Shown here: piece after piece, positions 1 to 9,723 of the stretch | How the letters are laid out: each line of letters opens with the position of its first letter | Numbering within the stretch: the stretch's first letter is position 1 | Source: Chryseobacterium joostei | GTDB lineage: Bacteria > Bacteroidota > Bacteroidia > Flavobacteriales > Weeksellaceae | Length of the DNA: 64,000 nt | NCBI RefSeq assembly: GCF_003815775.1 | Contig: NZ_CP033926.1 | Location: forward strand, 930,001-994,000 | Direction: 5' to 3' | Position numbers and translations under genes: made by a program | Notes under the pieces: model-generated | What the model saw: the letters and a program-made list of their open reading frames with translations, nothing else | Databases searched by the model: none | What the model was told of the DNA's origin: nothing

Positions 1-2482
1 CTGGTCTACCCACTGCTTTTGCTCTTACTTTTACAGATGGAGATTTATCTCTACGCTCAAGCAAACTTGGTCCTGAACCCATCTTTACATCTGCAAACTG
101 GCTCAAACGAATTTGCTGTCCCTGAGGGTTTGTAAACATAAGATTTTTAACATCATCAATGGATTGTCTGTTTACATCTCCAAAACGGATATTAATATCG
201 TATTCATATTCTCCGGCTCTGAATTTCCCGTCTGTATTTCCGTTGAATGCAGTCTGCATCGATTGTCCTACACTTGAAAGGTTCAATCCTAAAGAAGCCA
301 TTTTATCTCTGTCAATAGACACCTGTACTTCAGGGTTACCTGAGTCTGTGGATAATTCTGCATCTACTGCTCCAGGAACTTTTTTCAATAATTCTAAAAT
401 TCTTGTTGCTTCTTTTACAGCCATTGCATTATCCGGAGCTGTTACTACCATTTCGATTGGAGCATTTTCAGCACCCATAATACCGATTGGAGCAGTTTTG
501 AATTCAACTCCTGTGAATTTCTCTTCTAGCTCTCTTTTTATTTTTGCAGCTTTGATGTTGGTACTTTCAGAACGTTCAGATTTGTCTGTTAAGTTTACCT
601 GAACCTCAGATTGGTATGTTGTTGCCTGAGCACCACCAAAACCTGTAGACTGCTGTCCTACTGTTGTAATAAGGTCTACAACATCTTTATCATTTCTTAG
701 GAACTTTTCAACATCTAATGTTAATTGGTTTGTTTTTTCAACGGTTGCATCTTTTGAAAGTTCCATCTGTACCAAGAACTGGCCACGGTCAATTGGTGGG
801 AAGAATTCTCCTCCAATGAAACCAAATGCTACCAGCATGAATGAACTGATCAAAACAATAAATGTAATAATCACGGTAGAAATTCTTCTCAACGTTGTTT
901 TCAGACACCATTCAAGAATTCCTGTGATCCAGTGAGTAAATTTATCAATTAACCCTTCAAACCAAAGGATGAATTTCTCAAACCAGTTTTTACCTGTTAA
1001 ATGCTCTAATTTACCAAATCTTGATGACAACCAAGGAATGATGGTAAATGAAGCCAACAATGATAGCAATGTTGCAATAACAACCGTGACGCAGAACTGA
1101 GCCAGGATGTTTGCTACAAGACCAGAACTCATTGCAATTGGTAAGAATACCACTACAATTACCAATGTAATCGCTGCAACGGTAAACCCGATTTCTGAGG
1201 CTCCGTCATAGGCTGCTCTAATCTTGCTTTTCCCCATCTCCATGTGACGGTAGATGTTCTCAAGTACAACAATTGCATCATCCACAAGGATACCTACCAC
1301 AAGGGACAACCCTAGTAAACTCATCAAGTTCAAAGTATATCCCATTAGGTTCATTCCGATGAATGCTGCCACCAATGAAGCAGGGATAGAAACCATTACG
1401 ATAAATGCGTTTCTGATACTGTGAAGGAACAATAGCATTACAATTGCCACAAGAATAATCGCTAAGAATAAGTCGAAAATAACGTGGTTTGCAGATTCCA
1501 GGGTAAATTCTGTTGTATCGTTTACAATTTTCACTTTTACTCCCTGAATTTTATAAGCTTCTTCTACTGTTTTAATGGTTTTCTGAACACTTTCAGATAC
1601 AGCCACCGCATTTGCATCAGACTGCTTTTTCACCTGCATCAAAATGGTAGAAGACTGGTTGAATCTCGCTACTTTTTCAGCATCTTTCTGAGAGTCAAAA
1701 ACTGTTGCAATATCAGATAAACGAACCTGTGCACCATTTTTGTTGGAAACAACAAGGTTGTTCATTTCTTCAATAGACTTATATTTCCCTGATAATCTGA
1801 TCGTAGATTTTGAAGTCCTTGTTTTCAAACTACCCGTAGGGAAGTCAAGGTTTGAGGAAAGAATTGACTGCTGTACATCTCCTATTGAAAGTCCGTACCC
1901 TTGTAATTTTTTCTCATCCAGATTCACCTGAATTTCTCTTTCCTGCCCACCCACAAGATCAACCTGAGCGACACCGTTTACACGGGAGAAAATGGGTTCT
2001 ATCTTTTTATCTAATAAGTCGTAAAGGTCCTTACTGTTTAATTTATCAGATGAAATACTCATTGTAATAATTGGTAAATCATCTAAGGAGAATTTATTCA
2101 ATGACGGTGCTTTTACATCATCCGGAAGGTCTGCCAAAATAGCATTTACCTTTCTCTGAGCATCATTCAAAGCATAGTCAACATCTGCACCATCGTTCAG
2201 CTGAACCATGATAACGGATAAACTTTCGTATGAAGAAGATTCTACTTTTTTTACGTTTTCCAAAGAACCTACGGCATCCTCAATCTTTCGGGTGACGGAC
2301 GTCTCCACCTCTGCCGGTGAAGCTCCCGGATACACCGTAGAAATAGTTACCATGTTGGTTTCAAACTTCGGAATCAATTCGTATCCCATGAGCGTATAAC
2401 TCAGGATACCTCCCAACGTCAGAATTGTAAATAATACAATTACCAACGAGGGTCTTTTAATCGATATTTCTGCTAACTTCAT
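1..2482 (-). CDS. RND efflux permease, AcrB/HAE1 type (C-terminus outside window)
   Basis: Inner-membrane proton-driven pump of a tripartite drug or lipid exporter. Translation of the minus strand from the ATG at 2482 begins MKLAEISIKRPSLVIVL, the usual RND start with the first membrane helix. It is followed by a periplasmic porter region and, near 1260-1300, by VDDAIVVLEN, which carries the paired aspartates of the proton relay (Asp407/Asp408 of AcrB). About 827 codons are present; family members have about 1030 to 1060, so roughly 200 residues are cut off by the window edge. The gene follows the adaptor gene by 7 bp, so it is the last visible gene of a TetR-TolC-adaptor-permease operon. The substrate cannot be told from sequence. 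Confidence 0.95.
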   Translation of the reverse strand, partial: MKLAEISIKRPSLVIVLFTILTLGGILSYTLMGYELIPKFETNMVTISTVYPGASPAEVETSVTRKIEDAVGSLENVKKVESSSYESLSVIMVQLNDGADVDYALNDAQRKVNAILADLPDDVKAPSLNKFSLDDLPIITMSISSDKLNSKDLYDLLDKKIEPIFSRVNGVAQVDLVGGQEREIQVNLDEKKLQGYGLSIGDVQQSILSSNLDFPTGSLKTRTSKSTIRLSGKYKSIEEMNNLVVSNKNGAQVRLSDIATVFDSQKDAEKVARFNQSSTILMQVKKQSDANAVAVSESVQKTIKTVEEAYKIQGVKVKIVNDTTEFTLESANHVIFDLFLAIILVAIVMLLFLHSIRNAFIVMVSIPASLVAAFIGMNLMGYTLNLMSLLGLSLVVGILVDDAIVVLENIYRHMEMGKSKIRAAYDGASEIGFTVAAITLVIVVVFLPIAMSSGLVANILAQFCVTVVIATLLSLLASFTIIPWLSSRFGKLEHLTGKNWFEKFILWFEGLIDKFTHWITGILEWCLKTTLRRISTVIITFIVLISSFMLVAFGFIGGEFFPPIDRGQFLVQMELSKDATVEKTNQLTLDVEKFLRNDKDVVDLITTVGQQSTGFGGAQATTYQSEVQVNLTDKSERSESTNIKAAKIKRELEEKFTGVEFKTAPIGIMGAENAPIEMVVTAPDNAMAVKEATRILELLKKVPGAVDAELSTDSGNPEVQVSIDRDKMASLGLNLSSVGQSMQTAFNGNTDGKFRAGEYEYDINIRFGDVNRQSIDDVKNLMFTNPQGQQIRLSQFADVKMGSGPSLLERRDKSPSVKVRAKAVGRP

Positions 2483-2489
2483 ATATCGT

Positions 2490-3551
2490 TTACTTTATAA
2501 TGTTTACTTTAGATCCGTTGTCCAGGTTGATCTGTCCGCTGGTTACCACTTGCTCACCTCCGTTCAATCCGCTTAATACCTGTACTTTGTCCCCGTAAAC
2601 TTTTCCAATGGTTACTTTAATTAATTTAGCAACACCATTCTGAACAACGAATAACTGTCCTGAACTTACACCATTTACAAACGCTTCAGCAGGAACTGTC
2701 AGCATATTCTGAGTTTCTGCACCGTTGTTTGTACTAAACTTAGCAGTTGCATACATACCTGCTTTTAGGTTTCCTCTGTTCTGAACTTCAATTTCAACAG
2801 GGAAATTCAAAGAAGCATCACTTTTTGGAGCAATAAATGTAATTCTCCCTACAAAAGAATCCTCAGGTAAAACGTTAACCTTAATTGGAACTTCCTGCCC
2901 TAGCTGAATTTTACCGATCTGGCTTTCGTCTACCAATACAGAAAGCTTCAGACTGTTGATATTAACGATTTCAAACATAGAAGTTCCTACAGAAACAACA
3001 GTACCCGGTTCAACCATTTTTTTATTGATTGTACCACTGATACCTGCACGGATACTTGTATCATTTACTCGTACTCCCTGTGCTTTCACAGCTGCCTGTG
3101 CATTTTTCAGCTGCAGTCTTGAATTATCTACCTGCTGTTTTGTAACACCTCCTGTTTTAAAGGCATTTTCGTAACGCTGATTATCGATAATAGCATTCTG
3201 TAGGTTATTTTGAGCCTGTGTAACGTCAACTTCGATAGCATCTCTTTTTATTGTTGCTAAAACCTGACCTGCACCTACTCTAGAACCTTCTTTTACCAAA
3301 ACGCTTACAATACGTCCTGAAATTTCAGAAGACTGATTCATCTCCTGTTTAGGAAGAAATGTTCCGTTTGCAGAATAGTCTGTATCTATATTTTCTCTTG
3401 TAACCGTTACAATGTTTACATTGATTTTATCTACCTGCTTGGCAACCTCCTTTACTTCCTGAGTCTGCTTTTCTTTGTTACCTGCAATCTTATATGCGGC
3501 CAACCCTACAAGTACAGCTGCTACGATGATATATATTAAAGTTTTTTTCAT
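2490..3551 (-). CDS. RND efflux periplasmic adaptor (membrane fusion protein)
   Basis: AcrA/MexA-type adaptor of 353 aa linking the permease to the TolC-like channel. An N-terminal membrane anchor lies at about residues 4-20. There is no lipobox cysteine, so it is probably held by an uncleaved helix. It is followed by a split lipoyl/barrel-sandwich domain flanking a short alpha-helical hairpin (about 100-160), a beta-barrel (about 200-270) and a membrane-proximal domain ending in SGQINLDNGSKVNI. The hairpin is short compared with AcrA, which is common in Bacteroidota. It lies 7 bp upstream of the permease gene and 9 bp downstream of the tolC-like gene, so all three are probably cotranscribed. 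Confidence 0.94.
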   Translation of the reverse strand: MKKTLIYIIVAAVLVGLAAYKIAGNKEKQTQEVKEVAKQVDKINVNIVTVTRENIDTDYSANGTFLPKQEMNQSSEISGRIVSVLVKEGSRVGAGQVLATIKRDAIEVDVTQAQNNLQNAIIDNQRYENAFKTGGVTKQQVDNSRLQLKNAQAAVKAQGVRVNDTSIRAGISGTINKKMVEPGTVVSVGTSMFEIVNINSLKLSVLVDESQIGKIQLGQEVPIKVNVLPEDSFVGRITFIAPKSDASLNFPVEIEVQNRGNLKAGMYATAKFSTNNGAETQNMLTVPAEAFVNGVSSGQLFVVQNGVAKLIKVTIGKVYGDKVQVLSGLNGGEQVVTSGQINLDNGSKVNIIK

Positions 3552-3560
3552 TTTAGTTTA

Positions 3561-4913
3561 TTATAAGTTTTGTAGTGTGTTCAATTCACCCTTAGCTTTT
3601 ATTAGCTTGATCTCGGCTTGCTTGTAATCCAACAATGCATTAGAATAGTTCTGTTTTGCCTGTGTTAAAGCATTTTCAGAATCCAAGACTTCTGTAAGTG
3701 TTGCTAAGCCATACTGATAATTGGATTGGGTATTTTTCTGTACTCTTTCTGCAAGATCTACGTTATCCTTCATGCTCTGGATGTTAATGATTGCATTTTC
3801 CATATTGGTGATGGAGTTTTTATAATCCAGATCCAAACTCAGCTGTGTTTTTTGGATATCCTGATCTAAATCCTGAAGATCAATTTCTGCCTGCTGAATT
3901 TTAGCTTTTGTAGCCCCACCTGTGAAAATAGGAATACTAACATTCAAACCGATTGCTGAATAATCACTCCAAAGCACTCCATTATTAAGCCCATTGGTTA
4001 AAGGAAATTTTTTCCCCATTCCGGCCCAACCATAGTTTGCTGTAAGGTTAACTGTAGGATAAAGATAGGCTTCTGTAGCTTTTTTGTTAAACTGAAGAAG
4101 CTCCCTATTTTTATTTAAAACTCTGATTTCCGTACGGTTATCAAGATTTACATTACTTGCTATCAATTCAGGTTTAGGCTCAATCGTTTTTTCTTCAAGC
4201 TCGATATCTGTACTGATAGGAACTCCCATATAAAATTTCAGAGCATTTTTTGAAAGCTCAACAGAGTTAATCAACTGCTGCTTGTTTGAACCGATATTCG
4301 TAAGCTGTACATTGGTACGATCTAAGTCTATACTTTTTGCAAGACCATTATCTACCAAACTTTTAATAACGTTTCTTACTTTCTCAGTATTGGCATAACT
4401 AGCTTTTACTGTTTTAAGGTTTTCTTCCTGTACAAACACCTGATAATAAGCTGTTGCTACATTCTCAATGATCTGCTCATTGGTCAATTCAGCATTTAGT
4501 ACGTAAAACTCTCTTGTAGATTTTGCTGCCTTAAGCCCTGTGAAAACTCTTTGGTCAAACAAAGCCTGCTGAAGCTGAACAACAGCACTGGAGCTCCAAG
4601 GCTGCCCCAACTGAGCTTTGATTCTCTCTCCACCAAATTCAAGCAAAGATTCCTGAATAACCGGATTATATGTAAGTCCGGCTGTTGCACTGATCTGCGG
4701 AAGAGCACCGGCTCTGGCCTCATCAATCTTATATTCGGCTTTTTTTATCTGTAAAGCTGCTTTCTTAGCCTCTGCTTTATTTTGAAGAGCCTGCTTAATT
4801 GCCTCCTGCAGAGAAACCTGCTGCTGGGCAGACACCGATGAAAAGCCGAAAATCATAAATGCTGCAGCTATCCCTATTTTTAGCTTTCTAGCAGTTATAC
4901 GTTTTCTGTTCAT
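3561..4913 (-). CDS. TolC-family outer membrane efflux protein
   Basis: Outer-membrane channel of the efflux system, 450 aa, a normal length for the OEP family. A signal peptide covers about residues 1-29 (hydrophobic IAAAFMIFGF, then SVSAQ). The mature protein shows two related long-helix halves, each starting with a segment such as VSLQEAIKQALQNK and LSLDLDYKNSITNM, with coiled-coil stretches rich in Ala, Gln and Lys. It is the first structural gene after tetR, with an 87-bp gap that contains an inverted repeat (4962-4985). The channel may also serve other exporters; nothing in the sequence limits it to this pump. Confidence 0.93.
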   Translation of the reverse strand: MNRKRITARKLKIGIAAAFMIFGFSSVSAQQQVSLQEAIKQALQNKAEAKKAALQIKKAEYKIDEARAGALPQISATAGLTYNPVIQESLLEFGGERIKAQLGQPWSSSAVVQLQQALFDQRVFTGLKAAKSTREFYVLNAELTNEQIIENVATAYYQVFVQEENLKTVKASYANTEKVRNVIKSLVDNGLAKSIDLDRTNVQLTNIGSNKQQLINSVELSKNALKFYMGVPISTDIELEEKTIEPKPELIASNVNLDNRTEIRVLNKNRELLQFNKKATEAYLYPTVNLTANYGWAGMGKKFPLTNGLNNGVLWSDYSAIGLNVSIPIFTGGATKAKIQQAEIDLQDLDQDIQKTQLSLDLDYKNSITNMENAIINIQSMKDNVDLAERVQKNTQSNYQYGLATLTEVLDSENALTQAKQNYSNALLDYKQAEIKLIKAKGELNTLQNL

Positions 4914-4961
4914 AATTTTATACTTCGTTTATTTTTTTATACACTTGTTATTATTTTCTTT

Positions 4962-4985
4962 CTAAATGACGAATCATTTTTAGAA
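4962..4985. promoter_or_regulatory. Inverted repeat between tetR and tolC-like gene
   Basis: TCTAAATGA and TCATTTTTAGA face each other across a CGAA centre, with a 2-nt bulge on one arm. It sits in the only sizeable gap of the efflux operon. It could be an extra operator for the TetR protein or an RNA hairpin that reduces read-through. There is no clear T-run on the minus strand, so a terminator is less likely. Confidence 0.4.
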
Positions 4986-5000
4986 ATACTTTATATTTTT

Positions 5001-5594
5001 TTAGTTTTTAAATAACATATTGATAATGATTTCTTTTCGTGCTGAAATAATCTTATCATAATCTTCATCACTAATCATTAGATTCTCCATAAAAAGAGGT
5101 CTAATTGCACTTGGAAAAACCAATAGTGAAACCATATTCAGTATAAACTGTACAGGGTCCATTGTTTCAATATTTCCCAATTCCATTTCTTTCTCGATAT
5201 CGCTGTACATTTTTTGTAGGATATCTTCTTCTATTTCTCTTTGATGGCAGGTTCCCTTATTGATCTGGGAAACGATATAACTTTCCAGATAGGGATACTG
5301 AAGGCTGGTAGAAAGGCAACTTTCTATAAATTCGCTGATCTTTTCCTTGAAAGGAAGATCTGAATTCTGGATGATCTTTGATTTTTCCTGCTCTACTTTT
5401 TGAGCTTCATCAAAAATGATCTGAATCAGTTTATCCCTTGATCTGAAATAATAGTTAATAAGGGTTCTGTTTACTCCCGCTTCATCAGCTATTTCCTGCG
5501 TAGTAGCATCAAATTTTCCTTTCACAAAGAACAAATTCTTCGCTGTCTCCTTGATCAATTCCTGTGTTTGGTCTTTTTTTGCTTGATTTGACAT
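5001..5594 (-). CDS. TetR/AcrR-family transcriptional regulator
   Basis: DNA-binding repressor of 197 aa. The N-terminal helix-turn-helix (about residues 12-52) reads ATTQEIADEAGVNRTLINYY, the standard TetR_N pattern. The C-terminal ligand-binding half has no recognisable ligand signature. It is the first gene of the efflux operon, so it most likely represses its own promoter and the pump. Three TTAAACAAA boxes lie just upstream (5600-5671) and are the best candidate operator. TetR control of neighbouring RND pumps is well established; the effector is unknown here. Confidence 0.93.
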   Translation of the reverse strand: MSNQAKKDQTQELIKETAKNLFFVKGKFDATTQEIADEAGVNRTLINYYFRSRDKLIQIIFDEAQKVEQEKSKIIQNSDLPFKEKISEFIESCLSTSLQYPYLESYIVSQINKGTCHQREIEEDILQKMYSDIEKEMELGNIETMDPVQFILNMVSLLVFPSAIRPLFMENLMISDEDYDKIISARKEIIINMLFKN

Positions 5595-5596
5595 TT

Positions 5597-5677
5597 TTGT
5601 TAAACAAATTTGTGCAAATTTATATTAAAATTTATTTTTGACAAAATTGTTAAACAAAAAAATTAAACAAAATTGTC
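5597..5677. promoter_or_regulatory. Repeated TTAAACAAA boxes upstream of tetR (candidate operator)
   Basis: The 11-mer TTGTTAAACAA, nearly its own reverse complement, occurs at 5597-5607 and again at 5647-5657, exactly 50 bp apart. A third TTAAACAAA lies at 5663-5671. The perfect palindrome ACAAATTTGT overlaps the first box (5604-5613), and an imperfect GACAAAATTGT/ACAAAATTGTC pair surrounds the other two. This fits an autoregulatory TetR operator between divergently transcribed genes. Confidence 0.55.
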
Positions 5678-5779
5678 ATGATATTCATCATGTTTAAAAA
5701 AAATAAAATTCAGTCATTCATTATTTAATGCTCAATCAAAAGCGGATTTTCATATCTTTACTGTAAAAATTAATAACCG

Positions 5780-8700
5780 ATGCCAAAAATTTTATTTCTC
5801 CTCTCATTTCTGAGTGGGATATTTATTTTTTCTCAAAAAAAGATATCAGAAAACAATTCTTATTATTTTTACGAAAATAGGGGTCAAATCATTGATCAGG
5901 ATGGAAAAGAAAATAAGGATGTGAAATTTCTATTTCACTCTAAGGGATTAAATGTACAGTTGCATTCTAATGGGTTTTCTTATGATATTTATGAAACAAA
6001 AAAAACAGCAAATCCTAATTTTTCAAAAAAGTCAGACAAACTTATTCCCAATCCCAAACATTATGATATTGATGAATTCATCTATGAAAAACTGATTCAT
6101 AGAATTGATATTGAGTTTATAAATTCTAATAGAAATCCAAGCATTACTGCAGAAGGAAAGTCTTCTGATTATGATAACTATTTCAATATTCCCAATAATT
6201 CTAAAGGCATTACAAATGTCCATCGTTTCCAAAAAATTCGATATAAGAACATCTATCCCAACATTGATCTTATATTCTTCAAACCTAACGATACTATAAA
6301 ACCGATTGAATACAATTTCATTATCAATCCAGGTGGAAAGGTTTCGGATATAAAAATGAAGTTCAATGGAGCACCTACGTCCATTAAAAATGGCAAACTT
6401 ACTATGAATGTACGTTTTGGAGAAATTCATGAAAATATTCCTAATAGCTGGATCCTTGCTGATAAAAAGGAAAATATAAACATTTCCTTTAATGATCTGG
6501 GAAATCAAACTTTTGGATTCAACTCTCCGAATGACACCTATAAAAACATCCTTGTTATTGATCCTGTCCCTACAAGAGTCTGGGGAAGCTATGCCGGAGG
6601 GTATGGCGAAGAATATGGAAGAATAGAAACAGATAGTAAAAATAATGCCTATTTGTTTGGCTCTACCAATAGCACAACCAACCTGGCAACTTCTGGGACT
6701 TACCAACAAACTATAATAGGAACTTTTGATGCTTTTTTAACAAAAATAACCAAAGATGGACAAAAGCTATGGGGTACTTATTATGGAACACCGCTTAATG
6801 ACTCCTTTGAGGATGTTGATTTTGATGGAAATTTCAATGTATATGCAGGAGGAAAAACGTATAGATCAGGAAGCAATACAGACGCTACACTGGTAAAGTT
6901 CGACAATAATGGAGGTCTAGTCTACGAAAAAAATTTTATTGGTAACTCACCAGATGAACTATATACTGTAGCTTATAATAATGGACAGGTTTTTTTAGGT
7001 GGCCAAACAATGAGTACTAACTTTCCTGTATTAAATGCATATCAACCAACAAAATTAAGCCCAAATGGTTACGCTGATGCTTATCTGGCCGCTCTAGATG
7101 CGTTAACCGGTAATATGATATGGTCTTCATTTTTTGGAGCTTCGGATCACTCAACTGCTATTTTTAAAGTATTCTCTTCTTCAGGGGATTTAGAAATTAT
7201 TGGAGCTACTCAATCACCATTAATCCCAATGGTAAATCCTTTTCAACCAACTTTTGGAGGTGTATCAGACGGATTGTACTTAAAGTTCTCAAAAACAGGA
7301 ACATTATTAAGATCCAGCTACTATGGATATTCCAGTCAGGAATTTGTATGGGAGGCAAGAATCGTAAATAATATTTTAATACTTGCAGGTGAGTTTCCTA
7401 ATCTAAATGGGCCAATATATGGCCCAGCAGGAATTTGGAGGGTAGATCTGGCTACCAATGTTATCACCAAAGCTACTCTGCCTTTTCATTATACGACTCA
7501 GCTTACGGCTTATATTGATTCTGAAAGTAATGTATTTTTCAGTGCACTATCCAATGTAGGCCAAACCGACATAGCTACTTCTGATGGCTATATGACATCT
7601 ACCGGCCCATACATAAAGACCTCAATGATAAAGTATGACATCAATAACAATAGAGAATGGGGTACATTTTATGGAGGTAATGGGGGTACTCAATTGGGTC
7701 GTATTACAAAAGACAGTGATGGCTTTATTTATTTAACAGGAATGTCTAGCAACAATACGACAGGAATTGCTACTCCCGGGACTTTTCAACAACAGGGAGG
7801 TCATCCTTCTAATGATATTTTTATTGCTAAATTTAAAGATTGTAAATCTACAACGACATTAACGTCCAATTCTCCAGTCTGTCCTAATTCAACCCTTCAA
7901 CTTAATGCTAATGGAGGAACAACATACAAATGGACCGGCCCAAACGGATTTACTTCCACACTACAAAATCCTACCATTCCTAATGCTAATGCTACAAATG
8001 AGGGCATCTATTTCTGCCAGGTTACCGGATCATCTTGCGATGGCGTTTTCACAATAGATATTACTGTTGGTGATAGTGTACTACCAGTTCCTGATATTAT
8101 TAACCTACCTGATATTACAGGGGATTGCAATACAGTAATCACTACTTTCCCTACTGCTACAGACAACTGTGCTGGGGCAATTACTGCAACTACAACAGAT
8201 CCATTATCATACTCCATTCCAGGAAACTATGTTATTCACTGGACTTACAATGATGGCCATGGAAATACAGCTACCCAAAATCAAAATGTAATTGTTAGTC
8301 CTATAGCAACTCCTATGAGCGCAAGTACATCATTGATCTTTTGTGCGAAAAACAATCCGAAAATTTCAGACATTCAGATCACAGGTCAAAATATAAAGTG
8401 GTATGATGCAGCAGGAGGTATTTTACCAATAACAACACCTCTTGTAAACGGACAAACTTATTACGTAACTCAAACCATTAATGGCTGTGAAAGTAGCAAA
8501 AGAGCCATTCAGGTAACAGTAAACACCACTCCTAAGCCAACGGCTAATGTGAATCAGGAGTTCTGTGAATCAGCAAATCCAGCACTAGATAAGTTGATCG
8601 TAACGGGAACGTCATTGATTTTCTATAATGCAGCCGGAAATGTATTACCCATTACAACACCTCTTGTACATGGACAAACTTACTACGTAACTCAGACATT

Positions 8701-9691
8701 AAACAACTGTGAATCTGAAAAGTTAGCTATTTCTGTAACGCTTACTCAGGATAATGTTCCTGCTAAAGACTATTCTGAGACATTATGTAACAATAATACA
8801 GGAAATACAATGACTGTAAACCTTCATTCTTATGAGGCCAGTATCATTAATAATCCTGGTGGTTATATTTTTACTTATACAGATACAGCAGGAAATCCTA
8901 TTGCTAACCCTTCAGCTTATGTTTTAAATATTGGAACAACAGTTATTCGTGTGAAAGTGTCAACTGCAGCAGGATGTTTTAAATTAGTGAGATTAAGTTT
9001 AACTTTAAATCCTAAACCTGTTGTTACTCTTCCTGCAAAGTTGGATTTTTGCGCAGGCAAATCTGCAATTCTGGATCCTGGGCCAGGATTTAAATCTTAT
9101 TTGTGGAGCACAGGAGCCACCACTCAAACCATTACAGTATCCAACCCTGGAAATTATTCTGTGAAGGTAACCAACAATTTCGGATGTGAGAATACAGCTT
9201 CCACCCAAGTTACCCACACTGTTTTACCTTCTATTGTATCAATAAATATTACAAATACTACAGCTACAGTTATTCTTTCTGAAACTGGCAGCTTTGAATA
9301 CTCTCTGGATAATTCCACATGGCAGGATTCCAATATCTTTACGAATCTAAGTATGGGAGAATATACAGTATATGTAAGAACAAAAGCTGGCTGTACTATT
9401 GGGCAGAAAAAATTCTCCATTTTCAATATTCCAAATGTAATCACACCTAACGGAGATGGCATCAATGATACCTGGAGAATAGCAGGATTAGAAAATTATC
9501 CCGGAACTGAAGTTATCCTGTACGACAGAAGAGGAATGCTTATTTTTAAGGAAGTAATAAAGAAATCTTCTTTCCAGTGGAATGGGAAATACGACCAACA
9601 ACCTATTCCTACAGGAAGCTATTGGTACACGATACAGGTTTCTGATGGGAGAAATTATAGCGGATGGCTATTAATTAAAAATAGAGAATAA
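5780..9691 (+). CDS. Large secreted SBBP-repeat protein with T9SS type B sorting domain
   Basis: Cell-surface or secreted protein of 1303 aa. It has a signal peptide (LFLLSFLSGIFIFSQ) and an N-terminal DUF7948-like module (about 25-260). A beta-propeller-like region of SBBP repeats follows (about 265-690, recurring WG(S/T)(Y/F)YGG and D..GN.Y..G). Next come an Ig-like domain, a HYR-like domain (about 765-850), two near-identical 74-residue Ig-like units, further PKD/Ig-like units, and the gliding-motility-associated C-terminal domain (about 1217-1303: VITPNGDGIND, YDRRG, GSYWYTI). That last domain is the type B signal for type IX secretion. The role is probably adhesive or structural; no catalytic motif was seen. 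It stands alone, divergent from tetR, and ends at a strong terminator. Confidence 0.9.
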   Translation: MPKILFLLSFLSGIFIFSQKKISENNSYYFYENRGQIIDQDGKENKDVKFLFHSKGLNVQLHSNGFSYDIYETKKTANPNFSKKSDKLIPNPKHYDIDEFIYEKLIHRIDIEFINSNRNPSITAEGKSSDYDNYFNIPNNSKGITNVHRFQKIRYKNIYPNIDLIFFKPNDTIKPIEYNFIINPGGKVSDIKMKFNGAPTSIKNGKLTMNVRFGEIHENIPNSWILADKKENINISFNDLGNQTFGFNSPNDTYKNILVIDPVPTRVWGSYAGGYGEEYGRIETDSKNNAYLFGSTNSTTNLATSGTYQQTIIGTFDAFLTKITKDGQKLWGTYYGTPLNDSFEDVDFDGNFNVYAGGKTYRSGSNTDATLVKFDNNGGLVYEKNFIGNSPDELYTVAYNNGQVFLGGQTMSTNFPVLNAYQPTKLSPNGYADAYLAALDALTGNMIWSSFFGASDHSTAIFKVFSSSGDLEIIGATQSPLIPMVNPFQPTFGGVSDGLYLKFSKTGTLLRSSYYGYSSQEFVWEARIVNNILILAGEFPNLNGPIYGPAGIWRVDLATNVITKATLPFHYTTQLTAYIDSESNVFFSALSNVGQTDIATSDGYMTSTGPYIKTSMIKYDINNNREWGTFYGGNGGTQLGRITKDSDGFIYLTGMSSNNTTGIATPGTFQQQGGHPSNDIFIAKFKDCKSTTTLTSNSPVCPNSTLQLNANGGTTYKWTGPNGFTSTLQNPTIPNANATNEGIYFCQVTGSSCDGVFTIDITVGDSVLPVPDIINLPDITGDCNTVITTFPTATDNCAGAITATTTDPLSYSIPGNYVIHWTYNDGHGNTATQNQNVIVSPIATPMSASTSLIFCAKNNPKISDIQITGQNIKWYDAAGGILPITTPLVNGQTYYVTQTINGCESSKRAIQVTVNTTPKPTANVNQEFCESANPALDKLIVTGTSLIFYNAAGNVLPITTPLVHGQTYYVTQTLNNCESEKLAISVTLTQDNVPAKDYSETLCNNNTGNTMTVNLHSYEASIINNPGGYIFTYTDTAGNPIANPSAYVLNIGTTVIRVKVSTAAGCFKLVRLSLTLNPKPVVTLPAKLDFCAGKSAILDPGPGFKSYLWSTGATTQTITVSNPGNYSVKVTNNFGCENTASTQVTHTVLPSIVSINITNTTATVILSETGSFEYSLDNSTWQDSNIFTNLSMGEYTVYVRTKAGCTIGQKKFSIFNIPNVITPNGDGINDTWRIAGLENYPGTEVILYDRRGMLIFKEVIKKSSFQWNGKYDQQPIPTGSYWYTIQVSDGRNYSGWLLIKNRE
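8309..8743 (+). repeat. Two 74-codon intragenic repeat units
   Basis: The units encode ...ITTPLVNGQTYYVTQTINGC and ...ITTPLVHGQTYYVTQTLNNC. The DNA word ACAACACCTCTTGTA recurs at 8432 and 8654, exactly 222 nt apart, and the flanks are highly similar, so this looks like a fairly recent in-frame duplication of one Ig-like domain. Confidence 0.8.
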
Positions 9692-9720
9692 AAAAAGAGC
9701 AGAATTATCTGCTCTTTTTT
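9691..9720. terminator. Bidirectional rho-independent terminator
   Basis: AAAAAAGAGCAGA and TCTGCTCTTTTTT flank a short AT loop between two convergent genes. The A-run and T-run make it suitable in both directions. Confidence 0.85.
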
Positions 9721-9723
9721 GTT

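Noticed and set aside
159..602. 147-codon plus-strand frame opposite the RND permease
   Set aside because: Antisense shadow of a conserved membrane transporter; its composition follows from the complementary codons.
6032..6709. 225-codon minus-strand frame opposite the giant secreted protein
   Set aside because: It is fully antisense to a gene with clear domains, has no promoter and no family resemblance.
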